Assembly: GCA_022316685.1 (NCBI GenBank)
Contig: JAKJHU010000026.1
Location: 2,054,001 to 2,118,000 of the forward strand
From: Progne subis subis
Taxonomy: Eukaryota > Chordata > Aves > Passeriformes > Hirundinidae
Direction: 5' to 3'
DNA length: 64,000 nucleotides
The translations under genes and the position numbers were made by a program. Shown piece after piece: positions 27,401 to 38,190 of the stretch. How positions within the stretch are numbered: the first letter of the stretch is position 1; every line of letters begins with the position of its first letter. The notes below the pieces were generated by a model. That model searched no databases, was not told the origin of the DNA, and was given only the letters and a program-made list of their open reading frames with translations.

Positions 27401-30400
27401 AAACCCACCTCACTACAACCTCCATTCAGGTACTTGTAGAGAGCCATGATGCACCCATGAATGCATTTATACAAGATACATTCTATTTGAAGGTCCCTCT
27501 GTTTATACTGGGTAGTGGAGGATATGAAGATCTTTTCCATAAGTTTGACAGATATCAGAAAAGCATCCATTATTAATCAAATTTCTATTTGGTCCAAGCA
27601 TCCAGAAGACAATGAAATGATATGCAGTACTCTGTAGATGGTGGGTAAGGAGGAAGGACCATCTTTATTAAGTCTCAGGAGGATTTTAAGTCAGCTTTTA
27701 CATTCAAATACCATCCAAGTGTCCTTTTTGGAAGGTGACATCGAACAATTTGAGCTTACAATGATTCTTGTGGTCACTAAAGACAGTGGCTATGTGGAGG
27801 AACAGTGCTGCAGGTGCAGGAAAAGGCTGAAAGTATAAGTCTCCCATATCCTACTCATGTTATTCTGATGTGACTCAGGGAGTTCACATCAGCTGTTACA
27901 CCCATCCCTTCAAGTAATATTTGTCATATTGCTCTCCTCCTATGAAAGAGCAGCCCTGAAACAAATGTGGACTTTAGTCATTCAAGGAGGAACATAATGT
28001 GCTGGGAGTAACCACAAGCTCTAGTAGATTGTAAATTGCAGATTGCCCAGATAAAGCAACGACAGATACATAAAGTGTTCCATTAAGATGTAGACTCTCA
28101 GTCTGTCTATTCTTGCCCATGGAGCAGAGGGAGCCTCCTTAGCATGAAAGAAGAGAAAACATACTGAAGTTTATTCTCATTTTCTTCAGCAACAGTTTCC
28201 TGACTGCCACTTTTTTGGAATTTGCTTTTTCCAAAATCCTTGTAGTGCTTGGAATAATATGCTTCCCGTGTCAGGACAGTAGTTAAATACATATAAAGCT
28301 AGCTAGCATTTCATCTTGATGGCAAGGTTCATGACTTTGTGAAACTACTAAGGAATTGTTTCATTATATTTGCTTTTAGCCATAAAAGTTGAGAAAAATG
28401 AGCCTTGGCTTAGGAAATAGCCCCCATCCACTAATATGGTTTGTGTGGGTAACAGTATGGTATATTTCTGTGATGGGCATGTGCTCATCACAGAACTGGT
28501 GAAGGTTAATGCTGCCATGGAGGGAAGACACTGCTAGAAAAATATGCAAAAATGGGACATATACACAAAAATAGAGTAGGGGGTAAGGAAACAGCATGTG
28601 GTCAAGAATGAGAATACTCATTCTCCATGAGTTTCACTGAAATGTAAACAAAAAGAGGAGGAAAAAAGAGAAATTAAGAAATGAAAGGAAATAAAAAGGA
28701 AAGTTGAAATAAATTAAAACAAGAAGAAAAGAACTCCATGGCAAAAGAGTCATGCAGTCAAAACGCATAATGAGGGTGCTCTGACTCAGACAAGTACTTC
28801 AAAGGAACTGAGGTCAAAGTGTTCCTTCGCTGCTGCACTGTAGGCATGAAAGCAGGCAGGGGCTGTTCTCTGCACACTGATGAAGCAATAGGAAAGAATC
28901 TTCAGAGCCAATGCCAAACATCAATTTGAATCTACACATGGCACAAAAAAATGTAAAAATACAAGTGCAATAGGTGCAAAAGCTTTCTCCCCGATACAGC
29001 AAATTAGGAAATAGGTAACTTGGCATGACTGCCAGTCATTGGGATGAAGCACTGAAAACTTCAGTAAGAGTGGACCAACATTCAAAACCAAGAAGTATTA
29101 AAAGCAAATTTCAAAATTAACTTAATAAAACTTTCTTTGACAAATTTCATTTGTAGATAAAACTATAAGGACACTTCAGAGTTAACACCGACTGGTAGAG
29201 AAGTCAGGATGCATTGACAGTATTTGGTGCTCAAAGCAGGCTCCTTGCACTGCCAAATCAGCATAAGGTAAGGAATCACAGACATGTGGGATGAAAGCAG
29301 TACACCATCATGTATTAGCAATTTTTCATATTAAAAAATAGAAGAAGAACGTTGAAACAACCACTTCTTGCTTTCAGTATTTTTCCACTAATCTCTGTGG
29401 ATAGGAATTCAAGACTTGAATAATTGGGATTTTTGACATATGACAAAAAGACAAAAATTTTTATTGTGAAAACTCAGAAATCTTTGATCACTAAACAAAT
29501 TTCTAGCAGATCAAGCCAATGGGAAAACACCCAAGCACAGAACATGACAAAAAACCAGTAACACAAAGGCTCCTGAAAGCAGGTCTGGCACCATATCTTA
29601 AGCCTTGAATTGCTATACTTAGCATTTCAAATGGCAGCACCTATGTGTATGTAGCAACCCTGTGGCCCATTCACACCCTTTTTTAATTTTGGATGCATTC
29701 TTGTTATGAATTCTGTTGCAAATATGTAATTTATGCTTATATTTCCAGCAATAACTGTAATTTGATATATTTCCTCTGAAAAACAACCTAGCACTGTATC
29801 TCATGCAAATCATTGTGCCCCATGAAAATCTTAGGCTGAAGGAATCCACCTTTTTTTACCTTTTTGTAGTTAAACCACTATTTAATAAACCAAGGTAATG
29901 CCACTCTTTAAATCTCTGTCTTACCACTAGATTAGGATGACATTTGTAATTAAAAAATTACTTCCAAGTACCATTCACAGTTTACATTGCACTGTTTTCT
30001 CACACTATTCTAGCAGTCAAACTGCCTTAAGCACAATCTACACATCTCACAAAATAAAAACAGAAAGAAATGGCTTTTTTAAGAAGCTACAGAAAATAAA
30101 AGAGTAACATATGAGGGGCAGACACCCACATACTTTTAATACTACTCTTTTTTTTAAAGTATGGTCTCCTTTTTTAATTTTGTATTCTACTTGATTACCT
30201 TAGGATATACTTAGAAGTCTGACATAACTGCTAAACTGTTTGACTTTCTCTGTATTCCCCCATATTCCTCCCTGATGGCTTCAGCTCCCATTTGATGTCT
30301 GCTCTGACCTCTTAAGATAAATTCAATTTCTTCTCATAACTTACAAATATGCTTCAGTATTTGTAGTCAATATCTAGTCTTTTGTTATTAGTTCTTCTCT

Positions 30401-33400
30401 ATCCCTACCCAACTCTCATTGTGATAATAGAATCAGTTCCTTTGTTCACCGACTATTCTTCATTATTTCATGACTTTCAGATCATTGGTACTTAATGTAT
30501 TCTTCTGTCCCCTGTTCTCTCTCATCTGTCATTAATTATCAATTATATCAATTTTTCTAAAGTTTCTAAAGCTTTGTTCCTCCTTTCCACAGTAATGTCC
30601 ACTTTGCACTCCTTCAGCTCGGTATGCTAAATATTCAGCTCCTAGGATGCTAGCAGTGCACCAGTGGCCTGCTCACTTGCTCTGTGAAAAGTGTGCTCTC
30701 TCATCTGAATGGCCAACCAAATGTTTTTCTCAAGCTAAACTGACTTTTGTCTCCACACCTTTTTGAAGCCTTTATTTGCCAGTTCTCTACTCCTTTTATT
30801 TCCATGTCTCTTTATGCATCAATTACAAGAAAACAAAGAAAACACAACATGAAATTCATTATCCCATCAGAATTTTCTCTTTGATGCCTTCCATTTTTTG
30901 CATTTCTATCTTTTAAGTTGGTTGCGAAATTTTTACTGTCCTCTTCTGTACTCTGCACCATTGACACTTGCGTATCTAGTTCTCTTTTTCAGTCTCTCAT
31001 TTACCTTCAGATCTTTAACAGGAAGTAGACAGAAGACAGAAAATGTATTTTGCCTTTCCCACCACAGAAAAAAATCCTCAACTGCCCTCTCCAACAGATC
31101 TGCTATCCTTTTGTTTCTAAACTCATGAAGCATGCTACTTAGAACCGATCATAATCACCATCTATACAGTGCAGTCACTGAGACAACTGTGAGTGTACCA
31201 GACTAAAAGGTCTATCTGGTAATGTGGAGTAAATTCTCCTGAAAGTGGCCAAAAGCAGATGTTTGAAAAAAAAAAAAAAAAAGTGAGAAGTACAGCAGTA
31301 TATCTACTATATCTATACTGATGACTGACATCTACTTTTCTGTTTCAGATTTCTCTATCCTAAAAACCTAAACCTAAACTGTCAAAACACAGATTTTACT
31401 ATTCATTAAAATCTGTAGGATTTTCATGTCCCAGCCTTCCTCAAGCAGTATAGATCTGTCATTCCAATACATGAATTTGTTATTGAAATTATCTTAAATT
31501 TATCAGGAATTATCTTAAATTTAAATATATATTTGGATCCTCCTGTTCTCATTATTTCTAAAATTTGCATGTGCTTTTTGTGTAGCATATCTAAGACTAT
31601 TCATACATAAAAAAATAATTTCTCATCATCACTTTCGTCTTATGTCTTAATTACTGTAACACATCTTTTATGCTCATGACGAAAGTAATTTTCTCAGCAA
31701 GTACAAAACTGCTTCAAGTACAATTCCTTTTATTCCACTACTTTGACCATGTTACTGTCCTTCTTTCTCCACTCCTATGCACTCTCTTCTCCATCACATG
31801 AAGATTTGATTTGATTTTTCAGTCCTTCCAGGCATTTATTGACGAATTAATTACCTTCTAATGACTGCTCAGGCATTGAATCTCATTTCCATTCAGTTCA
31901 TTATACCTATCTCAGCCAAGTGTTTTATTTTCCAACAGCCCCTGCATAGTGCCTTCACATTCAAAGGGTGCTGCAAAGCTTCACTGTTTTCTTTTCAAGA
32001 GGCCTCTTAAAACACATCCCATTTGAGATGCCAAAAACTCAGTTACAGACAGAAATGTTTAGTGCACCAGGGGGCTTGGTACCAGGGCTAGTGTACGATA
32101 GATTTGTCCCTTATCCCTTGTTCAAACTTCTTTGTATATTGTCCAATATTGGAACAATCCTTTTTGTTCTTTTTTGTCCACTGACATAAGTAATAGCACA
32201 ATGTATCCTTCTGGATCTTCAGTATGGGAAGAGACAGTAATAGATTGTTCTTGGTACATTGTGCAGCTTAGAATTAATAATTCGAGATTTCAACCTTTTC
32301 CCTTTCCCCTTCTTAGTTATGCCTAAAAGAACTTAATGCTGTCATCCAGCTGAGCATAGTCATAAGCAAAAACTTTTACTAAACATTTACTACAAATTTT
32401 TTTCTGCACACTGGCCTCCATACTGAAGTATCTGAAGAATTCGACTTTTGCACTTCTAAATGTAACATGCATTCACATACCTGCAGTCTGCTACACAATT
32501 TTGTTCATGCTTATCTAGTTGATGCCGGTGAGCTTTCTCAAATGAGTGAGGATTATGCACATTAACAAAATTTGGAAAAGTGAAACCTTAAATTTTGAAA
32601 AGTACTACCTTAATTTTTTTTCTATTTTAAGAAATCAGGCCTAACAAGTAAGTATTTACGTTTTTAAATAATTGTGATTTTTCTGATATCAGAAAAGCTG
32701 TTGAATTGCCATACAGTTAGGTTTTAAATTAGTGCATCCATCTACTGTATCACTTCTGGAATAGGTCCATTTCACTGAAGTATCAGAATATGATGTTTTA
32801 ATGAACTGGATTTATTAAACATCTAATGTAACACTATTTCATGGCATACTACATTAACAGTCTAGAAAAGGCTACTATCTAAATAACTTTACTACTCACT
32901 TAGAGAAGTGACAGGTTTTAGTAACAAGGTATGTATTCTCAACCTTTGCATGATTCTATTCCACTTTAAACGTTATTTCTAAATTCTTACAAGAGCACTG
33001 ACATTCTTCAATACACATTCATACTTAAATGCAAGTGAACTAATCTCCTAACATTGTAAAAATCAGATAGCACAAATAAAACCAAAACACTGTGTTTATA
33101 TTTCTTTTAGGGATATATTTCTTTTAGGAAGGAAACCTATACAGGTTGTAACCTTGACAAAGCAATAAAAAAATATTCCTTTTTGTGCTTTTTCCCCTTT
33201 TTGTTACTCTCAAATATAATTCTAAATGGGTTTAATTTCCAAGTCATACATTTTAAGTTTCTTCTTTTTAAGTCTTTTCAAAAAAAACCTTCAAAAAATC
33301 CCTGCCCAAAGCAGTATTTGTTACAGATCCCCTCATTATAGTTTGATGGGGAGGAAGGAAATTTTCTTGTTGTTAATGTAGCCCTGCCTATAATTGGATC

Positions 33401-36400
33401 AAATTCCACCCTGCCAATGGAGCAAGTCCAGCTCGATGAACATGTGCTTTCATTAGCTAGAGCAAGGTTAAATACGTCTTTCTGATATGATCCGAAGAAG
33501 GATACTGAAAAATTCCAAACCTCTGTTATACATCTTATCAAATGTGATCAATTTGTTTGTATGCTCACCTTCCACTGTTAGCCCATGGGTTAATTTGGGG
33601 GGTGTTTTAAGGTTTATTCCTAAAATAAAATCTATGTGTTTCCAGGATTATATTTTTAGAAGTGAATTATGTAGTAGTTGCTGAAACTGGAACTGGAACA
33701 GTGACACTGGAAGAATTTCTATCAGAATAGAAATATTCTGTTTCTTGAATGTACTGCCCCAAAAGAGGCACCCCTTGGATTTACTTTGCCTTCCATGAAG
33801 CAACAGAAACCACAGAACATGTTAGTGGAATATTCACATCTATTCCAATGTTCAGAATGAAAACATAGAAAAATCTCTTCCTTTTTAAGTCCCTACACAT
33901 CGATACATCCCTTAAATACATGAGGTGAAAGCAAACCTGAAGAGCTGGTGTAAATCTGCATAGACCTGAGTGTGAACAGAGCAGGTTTGCATAGACCTGG
34001 TGTAAATCTGCATTTACCTGAAAAAGAAGCTGTTTTTTTAAATAACATCAGTTTTCTCTCTTATGACACTGCCTCCAAAGCTCTAATAAGTAAAAGACTG
34101 GTAGAGACAATTCTGGGAAGGTGGACTGAGGCAGACTACTGGTTATTGAGAGTGAACTACTCTTCTCCAAATATTGTAGCTAATGTAATGCAAGAAGTCC
34201 TGCTTTTTAAGTACATTCATGACTTCAGCCGAAGGTGTTTTAAATTCCTTCTGTATTGAAATGGTCCCACCCTTAGCTTTTTGCCAAAACTAACCAAAAA
34301 GTCACACACCATAAAACAAGTTTTTGTGTAGTGTAGAAAACGACTCAGAACCTGTCCAAAAGTTTAAGCCAAGACAGTGGTTAAGAACGGCCAATACTAT
34401 TACAGTCAAGAATATGGGGGAGGAGTGAGTGAATTTTAAAAGTGATTCCTCTTATAACATCACACAGACAACTACAGTTTGAGACTTCCCTTTAGATTCT
34501 GTTACTACAAGAGGAATATTCTGTGTAGGAGACTGAGAAAGGTACTATTGTGTTCCCTCAAAGAGATGGGTGATTTTTTGGGTGTCAGGAATTTGACCTC
34601 AGGACTGTATGTCTATCTGATTAATTGAGTTGCAAATCCACAAAATCTTTTTGTATGCTATTTTGTCAAGAAAGAAAGGACGGACTTAAGTGACTTGCCT
34701 AAAAAATGAAAGACAGGGTTAAGAATAAATCAAGTATTAAGCTATTGAATGAGAAACATAAATCTGGTTTCTTTCTTTCCTCCTTCTCCCCACAAAAAAG
34801 AAAAGAAAAAAAAAAAAAAAAAAAAGTGACAACTCATACAGTGAATGACATTTGACTTCTGTCTCTTCAGTTTCTTTTTACTTCCCTCGTAAGCTTTGCT
34901 CGTAGGCCAAACTTTGTTGCCTGCTGTGTCATCTACTGACTAGTCTTTGCTTCTCTTTTTCATCAAAAACTGAATAGTTGTTCTTCAGGTGTGGCCCTGA
35001 TTCTACTGTCCACAGATAGGTATCTAATGACTTTTCAGATAATGTCACTTTGATATGCACTTGGCCTCCATCTGCAGTTCCAGAGTCCCTCGCAAGTTCT
35101 GTCATATCTGCTCTTCTGTGTACATACTCAGGCTACCTTGGAACATCTCAAATAGTGCTAGATGCCTTTGTGCATGTGTCATGTCTTTGCTGTCTAACAG
35201 CTATTTTCAGATAATATAATTGCAAACTATTGCTATTGTAATCATTGTTAGGAAAAGGATGAGATTACTGTGGATATGCAAGAAACAAAGATTTTTAAAA
35301 GGTTGAGAAAAGCCAAAAGGATCAAACCCCATGCCAAACCACATATGTATAGAAACAAAATCTACCACCTTAATTTTATGGAGGATTTTACAAATCCTTT
35401 ACTTTTTTACATCATAAAGCTTCTCTCCAGGAAAGTTTACCAAACTTTCCTTTAAGGATTTATAAAGGAAAAAAATTGAAGTACTCTGTAAGTACTTGCC
35501 CCTAATCTGAACAGCTGTAAGCAAATACTCCATATATTCTGTATCCAAGGAATACTGATCACGCTCACACAACTGCCATTACCATCCAACCATGTCTTTT
35601 CTATAAAACTACAATCAAACACAGGCACAGAAAAATGACCCGAGTGTTTTGGCCTTTGAGAGCTCCATCATCTCTGAGCTCTTAGGATCAAAACTAAAAA
35701 AAGATACAATTATCTTACTAAATGTGTTCCTCAGATGTTATAAAACATAATTCCAGGGTGGAACTTAAAACCTCTAAAGAATTTTGATATGCAAAGTGGT
35801 ATTAAGGCTGCCCTAAGAGATCTGCGGGAGCTTTGAGTTTCTACTACCACCTCTCCCTGAACACGTTACCACTACAAGGCTCTAACTTCCAGCTTATGTT
35901 CTGAAACATGGTGTCGCTGAAATGGAGTTTCAGTATGTGGAAAATGTATAACTGCACATTTCAGCTTCTGAAACTGCTACCAGTGGACAGAACTTTAAGA
36001 GTGCTCTACTGCTCTGAATTGTGCCAAGACTCAAAAGTCACCTCCTTTCGCATTTTTACAGTAGATGAATACACAAACAACAGAAGCTTTCTTCACCTCT
36101 CCCCTCTGGACCCTAAGCTTGAAGAAGGAACAAAATCAACCTTTGAGTCAGTCTTTAAAAAGCAATAAAGACATGTTTAAAGTTTAGAAAGTGAATCTGG
36201 GAGTTCCAAGTCCTCTGTCACATCTCAGCATGATTTAACTACTTATAGAATTTACCAACCTCTAAAGACCATTTCCACAGCAAGGCAAAAACTGGAAGAA
36301 CATAACAGAACCAAATCCCTACACCTTTTAATATATCTTAACTGGTCTTAAAAACCAGCTTCAAGTGGGTGCAAGCGCTAGCTGGTAAGGCATAGAGGAT

Positions 36401-37926
36401 CTTCTGCTGTATTTTCCAGAAACCTTGGAAGTAAAAGTAAGAATTATTTTGGTTAAAAAAAAAAAAAAAAAAAGACTGAAAAGACATAATTTTTTTAAAA
36501 ATAACAAATTACCTGACAAGGCTTTTTCATTTTAATGGCTATAACATGGTATCTGTAACAGCAGAGTTCACAGGTCCATGACCCTCTTTCACTTATCCAC
36601 TTTAACAGGCAAAGCTGATGGGTGTATCGTACTGAGCCATCGCAGCGACAAGGGTTTAACAATTCACCCTGGAAAAGCAATACAGAAACATCAACTCTAA
36701 AGGAACCTTTAATGTGCACATACATACACTCTATACCAAAATTTTTAGGGGTCTGTAACAATGACCTGGTCTCAATTTCACTATATGGAAAAGCATGTAT
36801 TTTTGGCTGTGAAATACTCAAAAATGTCTTTAAAATACCTAGCTGCTTTTACTGAGAAAAGCCAGAAAGCTGTCTACACATGATTCACGTACTTATGCGA
36901 AACAACTGAATTATCATTATCATTATCATTATCATGTGTTAAACAACAGTACCATTAGCCCTTTCAGATACCTCAAAAGGCACCAGAAGTGGTTGAATAC
37001 ATTTCTCCAACAGCTATTTGCAGTCGTCACTCAGAAAGAAATGTGTGACATCACGATTCCAAGAGAACCTTGCTCTTGGAGCACGGCTCTGTGCTGTCCA
37101 GCTAGCCAGCTGTCAGGCAGGACCTTAAATAATGTAACTAAGCACTTGCCCCAGTAGTTTCTGTATTATATAGATCAGCCATTCTCCTCTTTCCAACTCC
37201 AGAGCAAGCCACAAAATGCTAGCTACAGATCCATTGATGATATTATGCCCCATAATGTCACGACAGCGATGATACTTGGAGGTCTTCTCAGCATTACCTG
37301 TAAGCTAACACTCTCATTTCAAATTCTAACAGAAACCTGAGACATTCGTATTGTGCAGAGTCCCTCAGAGGTGAACCAGGGAGCGCGAGCGCCAGAGGAC
37401 ACCCAGCGTGCAAGCCAGACACGGCAAAATCCCCGAGTTCTCCCAAAGCTCTGCGCCGGCTCGGGTTCGCCCCAGGCGTTCGCCACAACCAGCTCGCACA
37501 GCGGCAGCCGCCGCTCGCACGGCCGCCGGCGCTGGGGAGGGAGATTCTTGCCGGGGAGCGACGCCGAGATCAGCACCAGGGACAGGGCTCGGCCCCGGAG
37601 CGGGGGTGCGAAGGTGCGCGGGGTGCCGCCCGCCCGCCCCCGGCGCCTCTCCTCACCTGCTCGGGGCCCTGGAAGCAGATCTTGCAGATGGGGCCGGCCC
37701 CGCCGGCGTGGCCGCCGCTGCCGCTCTCGCTGCTGCTGCACACCGAGCGCGTCTCGGGCTTGTCGCCGCCGGCGGCCCCGGTCTCCGAGCCGCCCCCCCG
37801 GCCCTCGCCCTCCTCGGGGGTGTCCCCGCTCGCCTCCCCCGCCCCGGCCGGCAGCTCCAGCGGGGCGGCGGCGGCTCTCGGCGGCTCCCCGGCAGGGAGC
37901 ACGACGCTCCCCGAGGCGCAGTTCAT
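6430..37926 (-). CDS. MARCHF11: MARCHF11, membrane RING-CH E3 ubiquitin ligase (four-exon gene)
   Basis: Coding sequence is the minus-strand join of 37926-37657, 36668-36513, 14044-13852 and 6752-6430: 942 nt, 313 residues plus TAA. The translation is recognisable as MARCHF11. The RING-CH zinc ligands are C81, C84, C97, C99, H107, C110, C123 and C126. Hydrophobic spans lie at about 155-175 and 189-209, so both tails should face the cytosol. The C-terminal tail carries YVLL (282-285), a YxxPhi adaptor motif, and ends in TSV, a class I PDZ ligand. Family knowledge: MARCH proteins transfer ubiquitin to membrane cargo; mammalian MARCH-XI was described in developing spermatids with AP-1 and PDZ partners. 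All splice sites are GT-AG and phases agree (0, 0, 1). The human protein is about 400 residues; the difference is mostly a shorter N terminus. Identity is sure; the start codon is less so. Confidence 0.96.
9943..10011. repeat. Stacked overlapping palindromes in MARCHF11 intron 3
   Basis: Three perfect inverted repeats share bases or lie a few bases apart. 9943-9960 is an 18-bp palindrome. 9957-9978 is a 22-bp palindrome. 9987-10011 has 12-bp arms around a single central base. The units are related (AATAGTTTT/AATAGTCTT), which suggests local duplication. The stretch can fold as hairpins or cruciforms. Confidence 0.9.
12411..12439. repeat. T29 homopolymer
   Basis: A run of 29 T in intron 3 (A29 on the gene strand). 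It may be the tail of a retroposed insertion, but no body was recognised beside it. Confidence 0.95.
13852..14044 (-). CDS. MARCHF11: MARCHF11 coding exon 3 (transmembrane hairpin)
   Basis: 193 nt, residues 143-206 plus the first base of codon 207. It begins with W143 after the acceptor TTCTCTTTTAG and ends ...DLVCIG at the donor ATAG|GTAAGC. It encodes the first hydrophobic span ([19 protein letters not shown]), a short loop and most of the second span ([18 protein letters not shown]). The split Gly207 codon (G|GA) joins cleanly to exon 4. Open frame beyond either splice site is intronic read-through. Confidence 0.97.
15130..15500 (-). mobile_element. CR1 LINE 3'-end fragment
   Basis: Reads on the plus strand as the reverse complement of a CR1 3' region: ATAATACTTCAGGTTGCAAG, TCCTCTAGTTCAACTTCCTC, GAGATCAGACCAGGCTCCTC, CCTTGAAAACTTCCCAGTAT. 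It then decays toward 15500. Old, with no coding capacity. Confidence 0.8.
16194..16231. repeat. T9A13 / A-rich simple repeat
   Basis: T9 followed directly by A13 and CAAACAAAAAAACCCC. Low-complexity intronic DNA. Confidence 0.85.
20290..21545 (+). mobile_element. CR1 LINE, 5' portion (ORF1 remnant and ORF2 endonuclease)
   Basis: The 5' part carries [15 protein letters not shown], like the cysteine/coiled-coil start of CR1 ORF1. Next is an ORF2 endonuclease piece (20799-21314): [30 protein letters not shown] and [16 protein letters not shown] match the apurinic endonuclease motifs of CR1 (TNA.S..NKQEELE, ETWWD..HDW). A following frame has [10 protein letters not shown], the usual GDFN motif with Gly for Asp, a sign of decay. 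The copy lacks the reverse transcriptase, which is unusual since most CR1 copies keep only the 3' end. Confidence 0.8.
24948..25003. repeat. Two adjacent perfect hairpins
   Basis: First hairpin: 13-bp arms 24948-24960 and 24969-24981 with an 8-nt loop. Second: 10-bp arms (24982-24991 and 24994-25003) with a 2-nt loop, containing CAGGACCAC/GTGGTCCTG. They abut each other and the upstream edge of the next CR1 fragment. They may be a remnant of a small inverted-repeat element or a chance structure. Confidence 0.85.
25003..25235 (+). mobile_element. CR1 LINE 3' end with intact ATTCTATG tail
   Basis: Ends GGGTCCCTTCCAACCCAAAT followed by ATTCTATGATCCTATGATTC at 25211-25230, the diagnostic CR1 3' end with octamer repeats. 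The tail is well preserved. The 5' limit is near the hairpin pair. Confidence 0.9.
26285..26475 (+). mobile_element. CR1 LINE fragment
   Basis: Matches the CR1 3' region: GAGGGACAACAGGAAAGACA, AGTAGGTTTAGATTAGATAT, GAAAAAATTCTTTGCAGTGA, GGTGAGACACTGGAACAG, then TTGCTTAGAGAAGTGGTGAT. Both ends are truncated. Confidence 0.85.
27095..27570 (-). mobile_element. CR1 LINE 3'-end fragment
   Basis: Reverse complement of a CR1 3' region: TCATAGAATTTTAATGTTGC, GATCATCAAGTCTAACCATT, GCCACTTCCCTGGGCAGCCT, GCCATTTGCTCTTGTCCTAT. The open frames over it (27220-27576 plus) are antisense to the repeat and not genes. Confidence 0.88.
31266..31282. repeat. A17 tract
   Basis: Intronic homopolymer; nothing else is recognised beside it. 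Confidence 0.9.
31600..32200 (+). mobile_element. Possible ancient LINE 3' relic (L2/L3-like)
   Basis: A pyrimidine-rich tract that reads like an old LINE C terminus and tail: CTCTTCTCCATCACATGAAG, then CCTCTTAAAACACATCCCAT (compare LKTHLF ends of L2-type ORF2), then CTTTGTATATTGTCCAATAT near the end. No frame survives. This rests on remembered text patterns and is weak. Confidence 0.3.
33099..33128. repeat. Short tandem duplication (ATATTTCTTTTAGG, two copies)
   Basis: Two copies of a 14-mer separated by GAT. Small slippage-type duplication in intron 2. Confidence 0.85.
33940..34020. repeat. Local duplication of TGGTGTAAATCTGCAT and GCATAGACCTG units
   Basis: Each short unit occurs twice within about 80 bp, with intervening sequence. 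This looks like a diverged tandem duplication of about 50 bp. Confidence 0.7.
34793..34825. repeat. A-rich tract
   Basis: ACAAAAAAGAAAAG followed by A20 and a few bases. Low complexity. Confidence 0.9.
36455..36473. repeat. A19 tract just downstream of MARCHF11 exon 2
   Basis: On the gene strand this is a T19 tract about 40 nt into intron 2, near the exon 2 donor. U-rich intronic stretches close to donors can bind TIA-type factors in vertebrates; here that is inference. Confidence 0.85.
36513..36668 (-). CDS. MARCHF11: MARCHF11 coding exon 2 (core of the RING-CH domain)
   Basis: 156 nt, residues 91-142, [12 protein letters not shown] to MKKPCQ. It contains six of the eight zinc ligands (C97, C99, H107, C110, C123, C126) and W114 and W121; in the family this surface recruits the E2 enzyme. 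The acceptor is a pyrimidine-rich TTGCTTTTCCAG and the donor is CAG|GTAATT. Both ends are phase 0. Confidence 0.97.
36669..37656 (-). other. MARCHF11 intron 1 (988 bp)
   Basis: Its 5' end on the gene strand is in the CpG island, then it becomes AT-rich. It holds one microsatellite at 36911-36935. I see no other feature. Confidence 0.85.
36911..36935. repeat. (TTATCA)4 microsatellite in MARCHF11 intron 1
   Basis: Four perfect hexamer units, about 245 bp upstream of exon 2 on the gene strand. Likely length-polymorphic. Confidence 0.9.
37657..37926 (-). CDS. MARCHF11: MARCHF11 coding exon 1 (N terminus and first RING-CH cysteine pair)
   Basis: Encodes residues 1-90. It opens at ATG 37926-37924 (MNCASGS...) and ends at the donor CAG|GTGAGG, phase 0. 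The N-terminal 75 residues are Gly/Ala/Glu/Pro-rich and look disordered. The stretch PETRSVCSS and then PICKICFQG, which holds the first zinc-binding pair C81/C84, mark the family. This ATG is the only in-frame ATG; the frame stays open upstream to about 38223 but with no other ATG. Kozak context is moderate (G at -3, A at +4). The exon lies inside the CpG island, so its extreme GC comes from location. Confidence 0.9.
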
Positions 37927-38096
37927 GCCCCGGGGCACCCGCTCCCCCGGGGCGGGGACGGCCCGAAGCGGCGGATGGCGGCGGGCGAGGGGCGGCGGGG
38001 GCGGCTCCGGGCTGCCGGCGGCCGGGAAGGTGACCCGGCGCGGCCGCTCCCTCACGGCCCGGCGCAGTGCGAGGAGCGGCGCGCGGGGCCGCGGGC

Positions 38097-38119
38097 GGCG
38101 GGGCGGGGCGGGGCGGGCG
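38097..38119. promoter_or_regulatory. Tandem GC boxes (Sp1/KLF-type)
   Basis: Three to four overlapping GGGCGG units lie about 170-190 bp upstream of the MARCHF11 ATG. They are classic Sp1/KLF motifs and a plausible core-promoter element. Actual binding is inferred. Confidence 0.5.
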
Positions 38120-38126
38120 GCACGCG

Positions 38127-38190
38127 CGGAGGGACGGAGGGAGAGAGAGGGACGGAGGGAGGGACGGAGGGAGGGAGAGAGGGAGGGAGG
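38127..38190. repeat. GGGA/GGAC-type purine simple repeat upstream of MARCHF11
   Basis: About 64 bp of GAGGGACGGAGGG-like units, all purine except the scattered C of the GGAC units. It sits about 200-265 bp upstream of the start codon, next to the GC boxes, and may be promoter or 5' UTR. Such tracts can form triplex or G-quadruplex structures and vary in length. Confidence 0.8.

Larger units (their letters stand above)
14045..36512 (-). other. MARCHF11 intron 2 (22.5 kb)
   Basis: Mostly AT-rich unique-looking sequence without coding signal. It contains CR1 fragments at 15130-15500, 20290-21545, 25003-25235, 26285-26475 and 27095-27570, a hairpin pair at 24948-25003, a possible older LINE relic near 31600-32200, and A-tracts at 16194-16231, 31266-31282, 34793-34825 and 36455-36473. 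Stretches 15500-20290, 21545-24940 and 27570-31260 show nothing I can name. Confidence 0.8.

Noticed and set aside
36674..36821. Exon 2 frame extended upstream as coding
   Set aside because: The clear pyrimidine tract and AG at 36670-36669, together with the family junction [12 protein letters not shown], mark this as intron.
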